Assembly (NCBI RefSeq): GCF_003675855.1
Contig: NZ_RCIH01000002.1
Coordinates: 319,654-383,653 of the forward strand
Length of the DNA stretch: 64,000 nt
Direction of reading: 5' to 3'
From: Halostella salina
GTDB taxonomy: Archaea > Halobacteriota > Halobacteria > Halobacteriales > Natronoarchaeaceae
In this document: piece after piece, positions 51,127-59,592 of the stretch
Layout: each line of letters opens with the position of its first letter
How positions within the stretch are numbered: the stretch's first letter is position 1
Position numbers and translations under genes: made by a program
The notes under the pieces: model-generated
What the model was told of the DNA's origin: nothing
Seen by the model: the letters and a program-made list of their open reading frames with translations, nothing else
Databases searched by the model: none

Positions 51127-52083
51127 TCAGCGCCAGTCCGCGTCCGGGTCGACGACGTGCTCCGGGTCGTCGCCCGAACGCACCGCCTGCACATCCGCGA
51201 TCAGCGTCTCGTTCAGCGTCGCCAGCGACCGCTCCGAGTAGAACCCCGCGTGCGGCGTGACGAGGACGTTCTCTAGGTCGAACAGCGGCGACCCGTCGGG
51301 CGGCTCCTCGGCGAGCACGTCCAGCCCCGCGGCGGCCAGTTCGCCGCCCGTCAGCGCGTCGTACAGGGCGTCCTCGTCGATGATCCCGCCGCGACCGACG
51401 TTGACCAGCACCGCGTCGTCGGCCATCGCCTCGAACGCCTCGGCGTCGAACATGCCGCGCGTCTCGTCGGTCAGCGGCGCGTGGACCGAGACGGCGTCGG
51501 CCTCGTCCAGTAGCGTCCCGAAGTCGACGCGGCGCGCGCCGTACTCGGTGACCGTTTCCTCGTCGACGTAGGGGTCGTACACCGCAACGTCGAGGGCCAG
51601 CCCCTCCGCGAGTTCGACCAGCCGGCGTGCGATCGCGCCGAAGGAGACGACGCCGAGCGTCGACCCGACGACCGGGGAGAGCGGCCGCCCGGCTTCCCAG
51701 GCCCAGTCGCCGTCCCGTACCTCCGCGTCGTACTGCCGCAGGCGGCGCTTGCAGGCGAGCAGGAGCGACAGCGCGTGGGTCGCCACCTCGTCGGTGGAGT
51801 AGTCGGGCACGTTCGTCACCGTCACGCCGTGCTCGGCGGCCGCCGCCACGTCCACGTTGTCGACGCCCGTCCCGGCGCGTGCGACCAGTTCGAGCGACTC
51901 GCACGCCTCGAACACCGCGGCGGTGACCGGCGTGTTCACGTCGACCACCAGCGCGTCGGCGGTTTCGGCGGCCGCCGAGACGGCCGCCTCGGTGCTCGTG
52001 TCCGCGACGGTCACGTCGGCGTCTAACCGCTCGCGGAACAGTTCGTCGTCGACGAACGGGGTGTCGCTGAGGACGACTTCCAT
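51127..52083 (-). CDS. D-2-hydroxyacid dehydrogenase (CtBP/SerA-like)
   Basis: 318 residues. The family pattern is complete: ARAGTGVDNVDVAAAAEHGV, the NAD-binding loop STLGVVSFGAIARRL (Ser replaces the middle Gly of GxGxxG), the active-site Arg in VLVNVGRGGIID, Glu in LDVLAEEPPD and His in VTPHAGFYSE. It reduces a 2-oxoacid with NADH or the reverse; the substrate could be phosphoglycerate-like, lactate-like or other. No ACT domain follows, which argues against a classical SerA. Confidence 0.88.
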   Translation of the reverse strand: MEVVLSDTPFVDDELFRERLDADVTVADTSTEAAVSAAAETADALVVDVNTPVTAAVFEACESLELVARAGTGVDNVDVAAAAEHGVTVTNVPDYSTDEVATHALSLLLACKRRLRQYDAEVRDGDWAWEAGRPLSPVVGSTLGVVSFGAIARRLVELAEGLALDVAVYDPYVDEETVTEYGARRVDFGTLLDEADAVSVHAPLTDETRGMFDAEAFEAMADDAVLVNVGRGGIIDEDALYDALTGGELAAAGLDVLAEEPPDGSPLFDLENVLVTPHAGFYSERSLATLNETLIADVQAVRSGDDPEHVVDPDADWR

Positions 52084-52157
52084 TGACGGGTCGACGTTGG
52101 CGCGGCGGGCTAAAAGGGATTAGACACCGTTCCCGCGGCACGGGAACGATCGATCGG

Positions 52158-52337
52158 TCAGCCGCCCGTTCGACGCTTCCCCCACTCGTGGCCGAGCACG
52201 GCGACCGCGGCGAACAGCCCGGCGAGCAGTCCGGCGTGGACGGCCGACCCGACGATGCCGGCACCGACCGCGCCGCCGACGCCGCCAGCGACGCCGGCGT
52301 ACGCGGCACCGCGGTCGGTCTCGGACCCGAACGGCAT
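52158..52337 (-). CDS. 59-residue glycine-rich membrane protein
   Basis: Begins MPFGSETDRGAAYAGVAGGV. Two glycine/alanine-rich hydrophobic stretches (about 12-32 and 34-49) and a basic C terminus (HEWGKRRTGG) follow. Its ATG is 7 bases after the PCNA stop on the same strand, so it is probably in the pcnA transcript. Function unknown. Confidence 0.6.
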   Translation of the reverse strand: MPFGSETDRGAAYAGVAGGVGGAVGAGIVGSAVHAGLLAGLFAAVAVLGHEWGKRRTGG

Positions 52338-52343
52338 CCGTCC

Positions 52344-53087
52344 TCAGTCGCTCTGGATCCGGGGCGCGAGCATGAACGTGACCTGCCCGTTGCCCTCTGC
52401 GATGTCGAAGTGGATCTTGACTGGGAACTCCTCGCCCAGTTCGAGGGTCACCTCGGCGTCCTTGTCGATCGCCTTGTTCATGTCCTTCAGGTAGTCGAGG
52501 CTAAAGAGGGAGTAGGCGGGGCCTGCCTGCAGGTCGATGAGGTCGTCGCGGTCGAGTTCGAGATGGACGTCGTCCGTGTCGCCCTCCGCGTCGACGTAGA
52601 ACTGCTCGTCGGTCTCGTCGACGCCCAGCGCGATGTGGTCCGACACCATGTCGGCGGCGGTGACCGCGCGGTCGATGTCCGCGCCCTCGATGACGATCTC
52701 CGAGGCCAGGTCCAGATCGGGGATGTCCGGCTCCTGGCGGATCGAGTCGGGGTCGATGAGCGCGAGCGTGTACTCCAGCCCGTCGATCTGGATGTGGAGC
52801 TTGCGGGTCTCCTCGTCGAGTTCGAGCTCGACGAGCTGGCCGGAGTCGGCCATGCCGACGATGTCCTCCAGCCGCGAGAGGTTGACGCCGATGAGGCCGC
52901 CGTCCGCTTCGTAGGACTCGAACGCGTCGGCCGACAGCGAGAGGTCGACCATGCCGACGTTGGCGGGGTCGACCGCCCGGATCTCGATCCCGTCCTCGTT
53001 CAGGTGGATCTTGCACTCGTCGACCAACACGCTCACGGAGTCGAGCGCGGTTCCGAGCGTCTCCGCGCTCACTATCGCCTTGAACAT
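52344..53087 (-). CDS. pcn: DNA polymerase sliding clamp (PCNA)
   Basis: 247 residues starting [20 protein letters not shown]. The two-domain clamp fold shows [20 protein letters not shown], the interdomain region ([20 protein letters not shown]) and the C-terminal APRIQSD tail. It forms a ring around DNA and tethers polymerase, Hef, Hjc and other PIP-box proteins. A reverse-strand TATA lies at 53111-53122. The gene is divergent from the truncated rlmE, with starts about 150 bases apart. Confidence 0.97.
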   Translation of the reverse strand: MFKAIVSAETLGTALDSVSVLVDECKIHLNEDGIEIRAVDPANVGMVDLSLSADAFESYEADGGLIGVNLSRLEDIVGMADSGQLVELELDEETRKLHIQIDGLEYTLALIDPDSIRQEPDIPDLDLASEIVIEGADIDRAVTAADMVSDHIALGVDETDEQFYVDAEGDTDDVHLELDRDDLIDLQAGPAYSLFSLDYLKDMNKAIDKDAEVTLELGEEFPVKIHFDIAEGNGQVTFMLAPRIQSD

Positions 53088-53110
53088 TCTTGCGTCGAGA
53101 TTTGGCGGCC

Positions 53111-53122
53111 CCACATAAAAAA
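53111..53122 (-). promoter_or_regulatory. TATA box of pcn
   Basis: TTTTTTATGTGG on the reverse strand, 24-35 bases upstream of the ATG at 53087; a leaderless or near-leaderless start is expected. Confidence 0.6.
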
Positions 53123-53239
53123 CCGCGCGTTCCGCGTGCGCGCGGGAACTGCGACGGGCGGTCGCGGGACCGTTCCCCATCCACGGCCGCGTCCCGCTAC
53201 CCCTATCTGTATCGGACGGGTAGGGTCCGCTAACTGACC

Positions 53240-53269
53240 ATGGGACGCAAGGACCACTACTACAACTAA
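53240..53269 (+). pseudogene. rlmE: First nine codons of rlmE (FtsJ-type rRNA methyltransferase), truncated
   Basis: ATG at 53240 opens MGRKDHYYN and then stops (TAA at 53267). This is the typical N terminus of haloarchaeal RlmE, which methylates the 2'-O of a uridine in 23S rRNA, and in haloarchaea I recall rlmE lying divergent from pcn. After codon nine the similarity ends abruptly and AT-richer accessory DNA starts. The rest of rlmE is not within the window. This looks like the left junction of an integrated element. Confidence 0.6.
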
Positions 53270-53407
53270 TCCGCTTAGACTGTTATGCCCTGTAACTCGA
53301 CGCACTCCGATACAACCCCTTTGTTTCGTGTAGAATCTACTCCTGCCGACAGGAAATAGGAACAAAATCGCCGGGGGTTAGAGCCGCCCAATGCCAACTA
53401 CCCTCCC

Positions 53408-53758
53408 CTATTCGAGAAGCTCAAAGTCCTCGTACTGGACGTTGAAGTCGTTGCCCGCATCGGCACACGTCACGTGCCACGTCGTCTCGTAGTACTCATC
53501 CACCACCCCCTCAACAACGACAGTCACCGCGGAGTTGTCGCCGCTGAACTCGTCCACGTCAACCGTGATAGTCCGATAACCCGACTCGACGTCACCCCGA
53601 TCAGCCACGACTTCACCCGTCACCTCAAACACCTCATCATCCAACCCGCCAACCAGTTCCTCGTCAATCACATCGCGCTTCTCCCCGTCACTAACTCGTA
53701 GATTCAGCCGAACTTCGGCACCTTCCGAGATGTCGGTGAGGAAGGGATCGATGACCAT
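53408..53758 (-). CDS. Hypothetical acidic island protein
   Basis: 116 residues from the ATG at 53758 (MVIDPFLTDISEGAEVRLNL). Composition is acidic and rich in Val, giving a predicted all-beta fold (TITVDVDEFSGDNSAVTVVV, EYYETTWHVTCADAG). No signal or known motif is visible. A 14-base element shared with the next gene's upstream region lies 46 bases before its start. Unknown function. Confidence 0.6.
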   Translation of the reverse strand: MVIDPFLTDISEGAEVRLNLRVSDGEKRDVIDEELVGGLDDEVFEVTGEVVADRGDVESGYRTITVDVDEFSGDNSAVTVVVEGVVDEYYETTWHVTCADAGNDFNVQYEDFELLE

Positions 53759-53803
53759 ACCAATGCAATCACACGATGACAGGAAAAGAAGAACGATGGG
53801 GAC

Positions 53804-54532
53804 GCGCAGCCACCCCACAGGTGGCCGATGAGCTGTGACGTGAGACCGGTCGGGAGTTAAGCCCGCTCCACCCAGTCCACGTCGCCCTGCAACTGATACT
53901 CCGTGCCAACGGGATCAGCGGTCATATACGCCGGATGATACACCCCGGACTTCTTCATGTGCCGCTGATTCACGCCGAGGTACTCGAATCCCTCCACGTC
54001 AATGCTGATCGTGACCATCTCCACATCTGCGTTGCCCATCTCATCCACCGACTCAACCTCACCCCTGAACTCACGCCGTAAATCAACATCCACGTCAACA
54101 GCGTCCTCATCACCGTGGATGTTCCCCACCACAGACTTCACGTCCACCTCGTCACCAACCTCAACACGACTCATCACCTCAAACACATCCTCGTGACCCA
54201 CCCCCGTGCTGATGATGGAAACATCCGATACATCGCCCATCAGCTCGCCGTCCGCCGGCGCGTGACCGCGCCACAACTTGTGGGCGTCGAAACCGCTGCG
54301 AAACTCCATCACATCATCAACGACGGGCGACTCAAGCACCATTACTCCGTCATCTGGCATCACGTCACGAACGCTCGCCTGTAACTCTCTGCCATCTTCC
54401 AAAGTAATGTCCGCGACATCTCCACCGTCGGCACTGCCCAGTTCAGAGACGCTCACCGACATACACGGTGGATTATGGAGCCTTCCCAGTTAAAAGTGAA
54501 TCAACCGACAACGAGGGAGCGCAGCCACCCCA
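53804..54532 (-). repeat. Shared 14-base upstream element, two copies
   Basis: GCGCAGCCACCCCA occurs at 53804-53817 and 54519-54532, each time 46-57 bases upstream of the start of the reverse-strand gene that follows it (starts 53758 and 54462). On the coding strand it reads TGGGGTGGCTGCGC, and weaker similarity continues towards the genes. Candidate common promoter or regulator site. Confidence 0.5.
53857..54462 (-). CDS. Hypothetical acidic, beta-rich island protein
   Basis: 201 residues. Alternating valine/aspartate-rich strands (VEVGDEVDVKSVVGNIHGDE, DVEMVTISIDVEGFEYLG) suggest an all-beta domain, with the odd segment NQRHMKKSGVYHPAYMTADP near the C terminus. It is in the same orientation as the genes on either side. 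No recognisable family; a virion or plasmid-encoded protein is possible but not supported by motif. Confidence 0.6.
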   Translation of the reverse strand: MSVSVSELGSADGGDVADITLEDGRELQASVRDVMPDDGVMVLESPVVDDVMEFRSGFDAHKLWRGHAPADGELMGDVSDVSIISTGVGHEDVFEVMSRVEVGDEVDVKSVVGNIHGDEDAVDVDVDLRREFRGEVESVDEMGNADVEMVTISIDVEGFEYLGVNQRHMKKSGVYHPAYMTADPVGTEYQLQGDVDWVERA

Positions 54533-54561
54533 AAGCGCCGCCGAAGCGGCCCGGAGCGAAT

Positions 54562-54741
54562 CTACGCGGTCACGGGACTGGCACGCTTCTCCTCGTCCTC
54601 TACAGGTACCCACTCGTCCACCTCGACAACCCCCCGTTCCACGTACATCACCTTGCAGATGCAGCTGAGAACAACCTCACCGTCCACCTCACCGCGGACG
54701 ACGCGCCCGTGACAGTCGGTACACCGCATATCTGTCTCCAT
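54562..54741 (-). CDS. 59-residue zinc-ribbon-like protein
   Basis: Begins METDMRCTDCHGRVVRGEVD and continues VVLSCICKVMYVERG. C-x2-C ... C-x-C gives four cysteines for one zinc ion. The tail is acidic (VDEWVPVEDEEKRASPVTA). Such tiny zinc proteins are abundant in haloarchaeal mobile elements. Function unknown. Confidence 0.6.
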   Translation of the reverse strand: METDMRCTDCHGRVVRGEVDGEVVLSCICKVMYVERGVVEVDEWVPVEDEEKRASPVTA

Positions 54742-54798
54742 CTTACCTAACAGTACGCTGTCAAAACGTTTAAAACAATCGACAGAAGGAGTGGTGAT

Positions 54799-55533
54799 TC
54801 AGTCGAGACTCTTCTCCAACTTCCGAACCATCTCCTCAACCCGCTCCGCATCCTCTCCATCCAGATACGGTATCACACGCTCACCTTTCTCGATCTTATT
54901 CCGAAGCGCAACAGAAGACGCATCAACGAGAATCATCTCCTCAACATCCTCTACGTAGCCGTCAACACTCCACCCGTCACGCCGAATCGGAACGATGTTG
55001 TCGGGAGGATCAATCGGATCGTTCGAGTACCGATCATCAGCCATCGACTTGTACTTCTTTCTCGTCCTGCTATCGAGCGATCCGAACGCTGTCATTGCAC
55101 TATCCCAGAACCCCTTCCGCTCCGATGTCCAGCTTCCACACGTCTCGCCGCTTCGATTGAACACATCCCACCGCTGAACAGCCGCAAGCACGTTCACCTT
55201 GAAGTTCACGCTCTTGCCGCTGAACTCCTCGTACTCGACGTGCTCCGGGGCGATGGCGGGCTGATCGTACTTCTCCATTACCTTCTCCAACATCGACTTA
55301 CGAAGAACGAAGTCGTCCTCGTAGTCGTGAGGATCATACAGCTCTTCCTCGTAGCCGTCATCCTCGCCGTCATTACCGATGAGCGACAGTTCACGGCGCT
55401 GGAACTCGTTCTCGATGATATCCTCGACGGTGGCCTTGATTTTGCCGTGTCCCTCGTGTGGACTGTCCTCGACGATCTTCCTCAGCTTGGCTTCAGTCTT
55501 GTCGTCAAGGTCTGCACGCAGACTGTAAGTCAC
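54799..55533 (-). CDS. Hypothetical protein with possible ribbon-helix-helix N terminus
   Basis: 244 residues from a GTG start. Residues 1-48 (YSLRADLDDKTEAKLRKIVE, KIKATVEDIIENEFQRREL) resemble an RHH DNA-binding unit. The rest is acidic, with a central segment VLAAVQRWDVFNRSGETCGS and the C-terminal helix AERVEEMVRKLEKSLD. A TATA-like AGTATAAG lies about 30 bases upstream (about 55562-55569), directly overlapped by the first TTTGTTCAAA palindrome, suggesting autoregulation. Function inferred only. Confidence 0.6.
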   Translation of the reverse strand: MTYSLRADLDDKTEAKLRKIVEDSPHEGHGKIKATVEDIIENEFQRRELSLIGNDGEDDGYEEELYDPHDYEDDFVLRKSMLEKVMEKYDQPAIAPEHVEYEEFSGKSVNFKVNVLAAVQRWDVFNRSGETCGSWTSERKGFWDSAMTAFGSLDSRTRKKYKSMADDRYSNDPIDPPDNIVPIRRDGWSVDGYVEDVEEMILVDASSVALRNKIEKGERVIPYLDGEDAERVEEMVRKLEKSLD

Positions 55534-56485
55534 TCCACCCGATGTTTTACTACTCTGACACTTATACTTTGTTCAAAACAAAATGTATGTGTGCGGTGTG
55601 GATTGAATCCCCGGAGACTATTCCGACCATCTTGTTCAAAAACAAAAGAAAAGAACGCGTCTGGTAATACCTTGTCTGACACTTAGCCTATGTCGCTCGC
55701 ACACGTTGCCGCTGGATTGACGGTTGCTTCGCGTTGTCGGAGTCAGACCGTTGCATCGGACGCACATCTGAAGCGACGTTTTCGACGTGCCTGCTCTGAC
55801 GGGCGTTGCTCGTGGTGGCCAGAGAGGCTCGGTGGGGACGGCAGCCTAGGCCAACCATCTCATCCTAAACTTTCCCATAATACACACTTTAAATTACTTT
55901 TACTAGAAAGAGTATAGTAGGTAGGTAAGGTTGGTGTTGGTTTGTTCAAAGGGATAACATAATGCTCACGCCCCCCGACTCATCTTCACGACGACTGACT
56001 CAGACTCCCACCCCCACTCCTCACGTTACACACACATACTTTGTTTTGAACAAAGTTTGGAGGACGTGAGGAACAGCCAACGACTCTCTCCACGGCTGTC
56101 GCTCTGGACTGCTGGCCGTCGCACTCGTGTCCGTCGTTTCTGGCGCTTCCGCCATTCCGCACATTTCTCTCGTCCCGCACGTTTGAAACGTCGATCTCGT
56201 CTCCAACGTCAACTCGCGGCCGACGCTAACGCGCACAGGCACGTGCAGACGCGCATAGGCGCACCTGTTCGACTCTTTCCACTCCGCGCCCTATCCGTCG
56301 CGTCGGAGATTGATTCGAAATTCGGCCTTCTATGACCCTCTCTGAGAGTCGCGTGCTTGTAGTGATGTTCACGAGGGAACAGTATCACTTCGGATCGGGG
56401 CCCACGGCAATTTGATATTCCGAACTTTCTAATACCGGAAGGTGGTCAGACGACGGGGTTTTCCGCGGGACGGCCGTACACACGT
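55534..56485. promoter_or_regulatory. Non-coding region with palindromic repeats
   Basis: About 950 bases without a convincing gene between divergent genes. Four copies of a TTTGTTCAAA-type palindrome occur at 55567-55583 (CTTTGTTCAAAACAAAA), 55631-55648 (CTTGTTCAAAAACAAAAG), 55941-55950 (TTTGTTCAAA) and 56039-56055 (CTTTGTTTTGAACAAAG, inverted). CTGACACTTA is directly repeated near 55554 and 55677. An AT-rich tract spans about 55863-55930. Short open frames here lack coding character. It could be an operator cluster, a partition site or an origin. Confidence 0.6.
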
Positions 56486-56491
56486 GTGCAG

Positions 56492-56902
56492 ATGAGCAGT
56501 GTAGGCAGGAGGGAGCGTCCGTCGCTCCCCGACTGCATCTCAGCGGTAGAGCAGGATCAGATGGTAGTCGTCGAAACCGATGCGGGAATCGAGTTTCAGG
56601 TGTACGTGACCGTGATGGATTGGAATCCCGATCCGTTCGCGTTCCGCGATGGAGTGAGGGAGTGGCGGTTGGATGTTGGCATCGAGGTGTACGACGAGGA
56701 ATGTGATCTGGGAGCGGTTGAGCACCCTGTTGGTGACATCAGGACGACGTGGGATCACCGTGATGGATGGGGTGATGCGGTGGCTCGTGTTGCCGAGTTG
56801 CCTGATGAGTTTGATATCGATGATTTCGAGGATTACGGTGAGTATGAGAGCGAGATGGTTTACGAGGAAGTCGGTGAAGTCGTTGACGTGCGTCGGAGTT
56901 GA
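56492..56902 (+). CDS. Hypothetical acidic island protein
   Basis: 136 residues from the ATG at 56492; a GTG two codons upstream is possible. The middle (QMVVVETDAGIEFQVYVTVM, EWRLDVGIEVYDEECDLGAV) looks beta-rich and the C terminus is very acidic (DEFDIDDFEDYGEYESEMVY). It resembles in style the proteins encoded at 53408 and 53857. Unknown function. Confidence 0.55.
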   Translation: MSSVGRRERPSLPDCISAVEQDQMVVVETDAGIEFQVYVTVMDWNPDPFAFRDGVREWRLDVGIEVYDEECDLGAVEHPVGDIRTTWDHRDGWGDAVARVAELPDEFDIDDFEDYGEYESEMVYEEVGEVVDVRRS

Positions 56903-57101
56903 AGCCAGCGCGGTTTTCCTTTTTATTTTTCACTTCGGTGGAGAGTGCGAGTCGCCGCGCTCAGACGCTTTTCCCGGACGAGTTCAATAGGCATACTGAC
57001 TAAAGAAACCGGATTATCAACTACCGATAGGATACCAGTCCTTCGCCGAAGCAAATGAACGGGCTAGATCTGTGTTTGAGCGGATGGTTGCGGAGTGAGA
57101 C

Positions 57102-57659
57102 CTAGATCCCCAGCTCGGTGATTCCGGCGGCGATGAACGCGGCACCGTAGTTTTTCCCGTCGATGTGTCGGCGGACGATGGCACCTTCCGGCAGACAGTC
57201 GTGGATGGTGAACTCGTCGATGCTGTACCTTCCCTTCCCATTCAGCGCCCTGACGCCTCCTTCGAGGATCACTGGAGTGAGCGTGGTTTCGCGCCCTTGC
57301 TCGTCACTCGGCCCTGTGGGTGCTTCGAGGTCGCTGAAGTCCTTGTAGTAGTCCGGGACGGCGATCTTGCCCCGGGAGTGTCGCTCGATGAAGTTGTCGA
57401 CGCGGGTCGGCGGTGACGTCACCAGTCCGATGGTGCGCGGCTTGTCGGTGGCCTCGGTCTCGCCACCGGTGTTCATTCTGACTGTCAGCGCCGGCGTGAG
57501 ATTGTCCAGCGTTGTCGGTTCTGACCAGTCGATGTTGTCGTGGGGCAGTTCATCGCTCCACGCGGTGTGCATATCCGGGTGCTGTTCCGCGGTTTTGATA
57601 GGTTCTGTGCTCCCCTCGGTCGTTGGTAAGTCCTTCACGGGGTGCTGACCCCTTTCCAT
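57102..57659 (-). CDS. Hypothetical island protein
   Basis: 185 residues from the ATG at 57659. The frame stays open 46 codons further upstream, but that part is low-complexity and looks non-coding. Residues 20-55 are polar; the C-terminal half (RTIGLVTSPPTRVDNFIERH, KIAVPDYYKDFSDLEAP, GKGRYSIDEFTIHDCLPEGA) looks folded. No family recognised. It is divergent from the winged-helix gene. Confidence 0.5.
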   Translation of the reverse strand: MERGQHPVKDLPTTEGSTEPIKTAEQHPDMHTAWSDELPHDNIDWSEPTTLDNLTPALTVRMNTGGETEATDKPRTIGLVTSPPTRVDNFIERHSRGKIAVPDYYKDFSDLEAPTGPSDEQGRETTLTPVILEGGVRALNGKGRYSIDEFTIHDCLPEGAIVRRHIDGKNYGAAFIAAGITELGI

Positions 57660-57885
57660 CACGGGGCCACTCGGCCCGAGACTTTCACTTCGATAACGGG
57701 GTGTCTCCCCCGATTGCGAACCCGCTGTGATCCCACCCGGGGGATGTCCTATTGGGCTTCTAGTCGATTCCGCCGCTGGCCGCCAACCCCCCGGCAATAA
57801 TCCCGTATATTTGTGGCCATAGCCGGCAGTTGCCGAGTGTTCTGCCGAGTGATTTATTCACCGTCGTGAGTGAGTTATTAATGTA

Positions 57886-58656
57886 GTGCGTGCTACATAT
57901 TCTGAGCCAGAGAGGTGCGATGATCTCAGTCAGATGGTGCTGTCTGCGCTGCACAAGCGGGGTCGAGCCAGCACCTCGCAGTTGAGGAGGATGACCGGCG
58001 GCGACAGCAGTAGCATCAGGTATCGCATCGACGAGTACCTGTCCCCCGCGGGACTCGTCCGCGAGGTTGACCGCAAGGAACACGCCGGCAACGACGTGCG
58101 CGTGTTTGAGTTGACGAACGAGGGGCAGATGTACGTCAGCGATATGTGGAGTGACCTGACCCACTACGCACGCCGCCACGAGGTGCTTGACGCCGCCGAG
58201 GAGACGCACGACCGTCTTGATCTGCTTCACGACCGCATCGATGATTTCGAGCGACGACTGGACGAGATGGACGAGGACATCGAGGGCATAGCGGACGAGC
58301 TGTTCAGCGAGTGGCAGCAGTTCCGGGGCGGGATGGAGGGCAACTTCTCACAGTTGCGCGAGCAGGTCGCCTCGATGGAGGAACAGTTGGAAGCCGAGCA
58401 ACGCGAGCGCGAGAAGCTCGAAGAGCGCGTGGACGAGTTGGAGCAGCTGGTGGGGAGCGAGACCGATATGGCCACGCGCCGCGACGAGACGCTCGTTGAG
58501 GCTGTCGTTCGGAACCGCCGGCTGGTTGAGGAGGCGTGGGCACGCGTGATGGAGTTTGAGATAGAGACCGGTGTAGCGAACTACCTCAGCGTGGGGAAGG
58601 CGAAGGAACTCGTGTCGGGGTACGGGCCGCGAGAGCTGCGGGACTGGCGGCGGTGA
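57886..58656 (+). CDS. Winged-helix protein with long coiled coil
   Basis: 256 residues from a GTG start; an ATG 16 codons in is the alternative. Residues 12-85 form a winged helix (SQMVLSALHKRGRASTSQLR, SSSIRYRIDEYLSPAGLVRE). Residues 100-190 are a heptad-rich coiled coil (LHDRIDDFERRLDEMDEDIE, LREQVASMEEQLEAEQRERE). The C terminus has RNRRLVEEAWARVMEFEIET. The layout is common in haloarchaeal proviruses and plasmids. Probably a repressor or partition-type protein. GTGATTTATTCAC and TCACCGTCGTGA dyads lie just upstream (57849-57870). Confidence 0.7.
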   Translation: MRATYSEPERCDDLSQMVLSALHKRGRASTSQLRRMTGGDSSSIRYRIDEYLSPAGLVREVDRKEHAGNDVRVFELTNEGQMYVSDMWSDLTHYARRHEVLDAAEETHDRLDLLHDRIDDFERRLDEMDEDIEGIADELFSEWQQFRGGMEGNFSQLREQVASMEEQLEAEQREREKLEERVDELEQLVGSETDMATRRDETLVEAVVRNRRLVEEAWARVMEFEIETGVANYLSVGKAKELVSGYGPRELRDWRR

Positions 58657-58665
58657 CGTGGTGGT

Positions 58666-59523
58666 TCAGTTGATTTCTTGAAACAGTGTGATAGCTTCCG
58701 CCTTGAAGCGGTTGTACAGTCTTCTTTCGGCCCATTCATCCGCCTCGTGGATACGGTAGTCGTTGCGCCCCGCACGGACGATCACGGCGCTGTTGATGTC
58801 GAGCGAGTCGAGTTGATGCAAGGCAACTGTCTGCATTTTCGAGGCGTTAGTAACTCTTTTTGAGGTCTTGATCTCAACGAGAATCACTTCCTCGGTGTCA
58901 GGATGTAGGAGCAGCAGATCGATTCGACCGGCATAGCCGGCGTCGCCGTGTTTGTGTTCCTCGTTGAGGAAGTTGGTTGTCTCGGCGTGTTCGCACCTGA
59001 TGACCTGCATTTTCGCGGCCGCGTACGTTTCGGCATCGATCAGGTCGCAAAGCGCGTCCTTGACCCGGGACGTGATGTCGCGAGCATCCGACTGGGCTTG
59101 CTTGGCGAGATCGTCGAAGATGAACCGGTCGGGGTAGTAGTCCTTGAGCGTGGAGACCACCTCGGCCTCTGTGCCGGTGTTGGGGTCGAGAAGTTGGACT
59201 TTGATGTCGTCTCGCTTGTGGGTGGATCGGTAGTCGTCTTCCAGACTCTCCTGCAGGTTCAAGTGTGCGGTGCGCCCGACCAGTCCCGCGTATTCCCGGA
59301 CGCGTTCCGGGTTCTCGACGCTCCGATCGTAGTTTTCCAGCGGGAACAGAGGTTCGTGTAGTTCTCCCTCCATGGGGTGATTGAAAGGCACTCTCTGCAC
59401 GATCTCGTTGACGCTGGGATAGTATGTCTCGCCCCGCTTGAAGCACCATACACCGTCTTTCTGGACTGCCCGGAGGTCGGAATCCGGAAAGTTCACCTCG
59501 CGGTGGAACTCGACGCTGGCCAT
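58666..59523 (-). CDS. PD-(D/E)XK nuclease-like protein
   Basis: 285 residues. The catalytic pattern is in the C-terminal half: a conserved GYAGRIDLLLLHPDTEEVIL supplies the Asp, then LVEIKTSKRVTNASKMQT supplies Glu-x-Lys, with the helix Gln in VALHQLDSL, as in Cas4/RecB-type nucleases. No cysteine cluster for a [4Fe-4S] site is visible. It sits convergent with the coiled-coil winged-helix gene, 9 bases apart. Expected to cut DNA; in an island a defence or replication role is plausible. Confidence 0.72.
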   Translation of the reverse strand: MASVEFHREVNFPDSDLRAVQKDGVWCFKRGETYYPSVNEIVQRVPFNHPMEGELHEPLFPLENYDRSVENPERVREYAGLVGRTAHLNLQESLEDDYRSTHKRDDIKVQLLDPNTGTEAEVVSTLKDYYPDRFIFDDLAKQAQSDARDITSRVKDALCDLIDAETYAAAKMQVIRCEHAETTNFLNEEHKHGDAGYAGRIDLLLLHPDTEEVILVEIKTSKRVTNASKMQTVALHQLDSLDINSAVIVRAGRNDYRIHEADEWAERRLYNRFKAEAITLFQEIN

Positions 59524-59592
59524 ATCCCGTGGAACGCCCCGGGAAAATATATCATTTTCCTGAACAGAATTCGCCCCCCCACACTTGGTACT

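Noticed and set aside
55863-55930. AT-rich tract as a haloarchaeal Orc1/Cdc6 origin with ORB repeats
   Set aside because: No ORB-type GTTCCA/TGGAAC repeats with G-strings and no orc1/cdc6 gene nearby; an origin remains possible but not of that type.
55690-56335. Two open frames (55690-55917 and 56057-56335) in the repeat region
   Set aside because: Composition is basic, Arg/Ser-rich and unlike halophile proteins, the start contexts are poor, and the frames overlap the palindromic repeats.
57660-57797. Upstream extension of the 57102-57659 gene
   Set aside because: The extra 46 residues are Pro/Gly/Ser-rich without structure and the DNA has spacer character.
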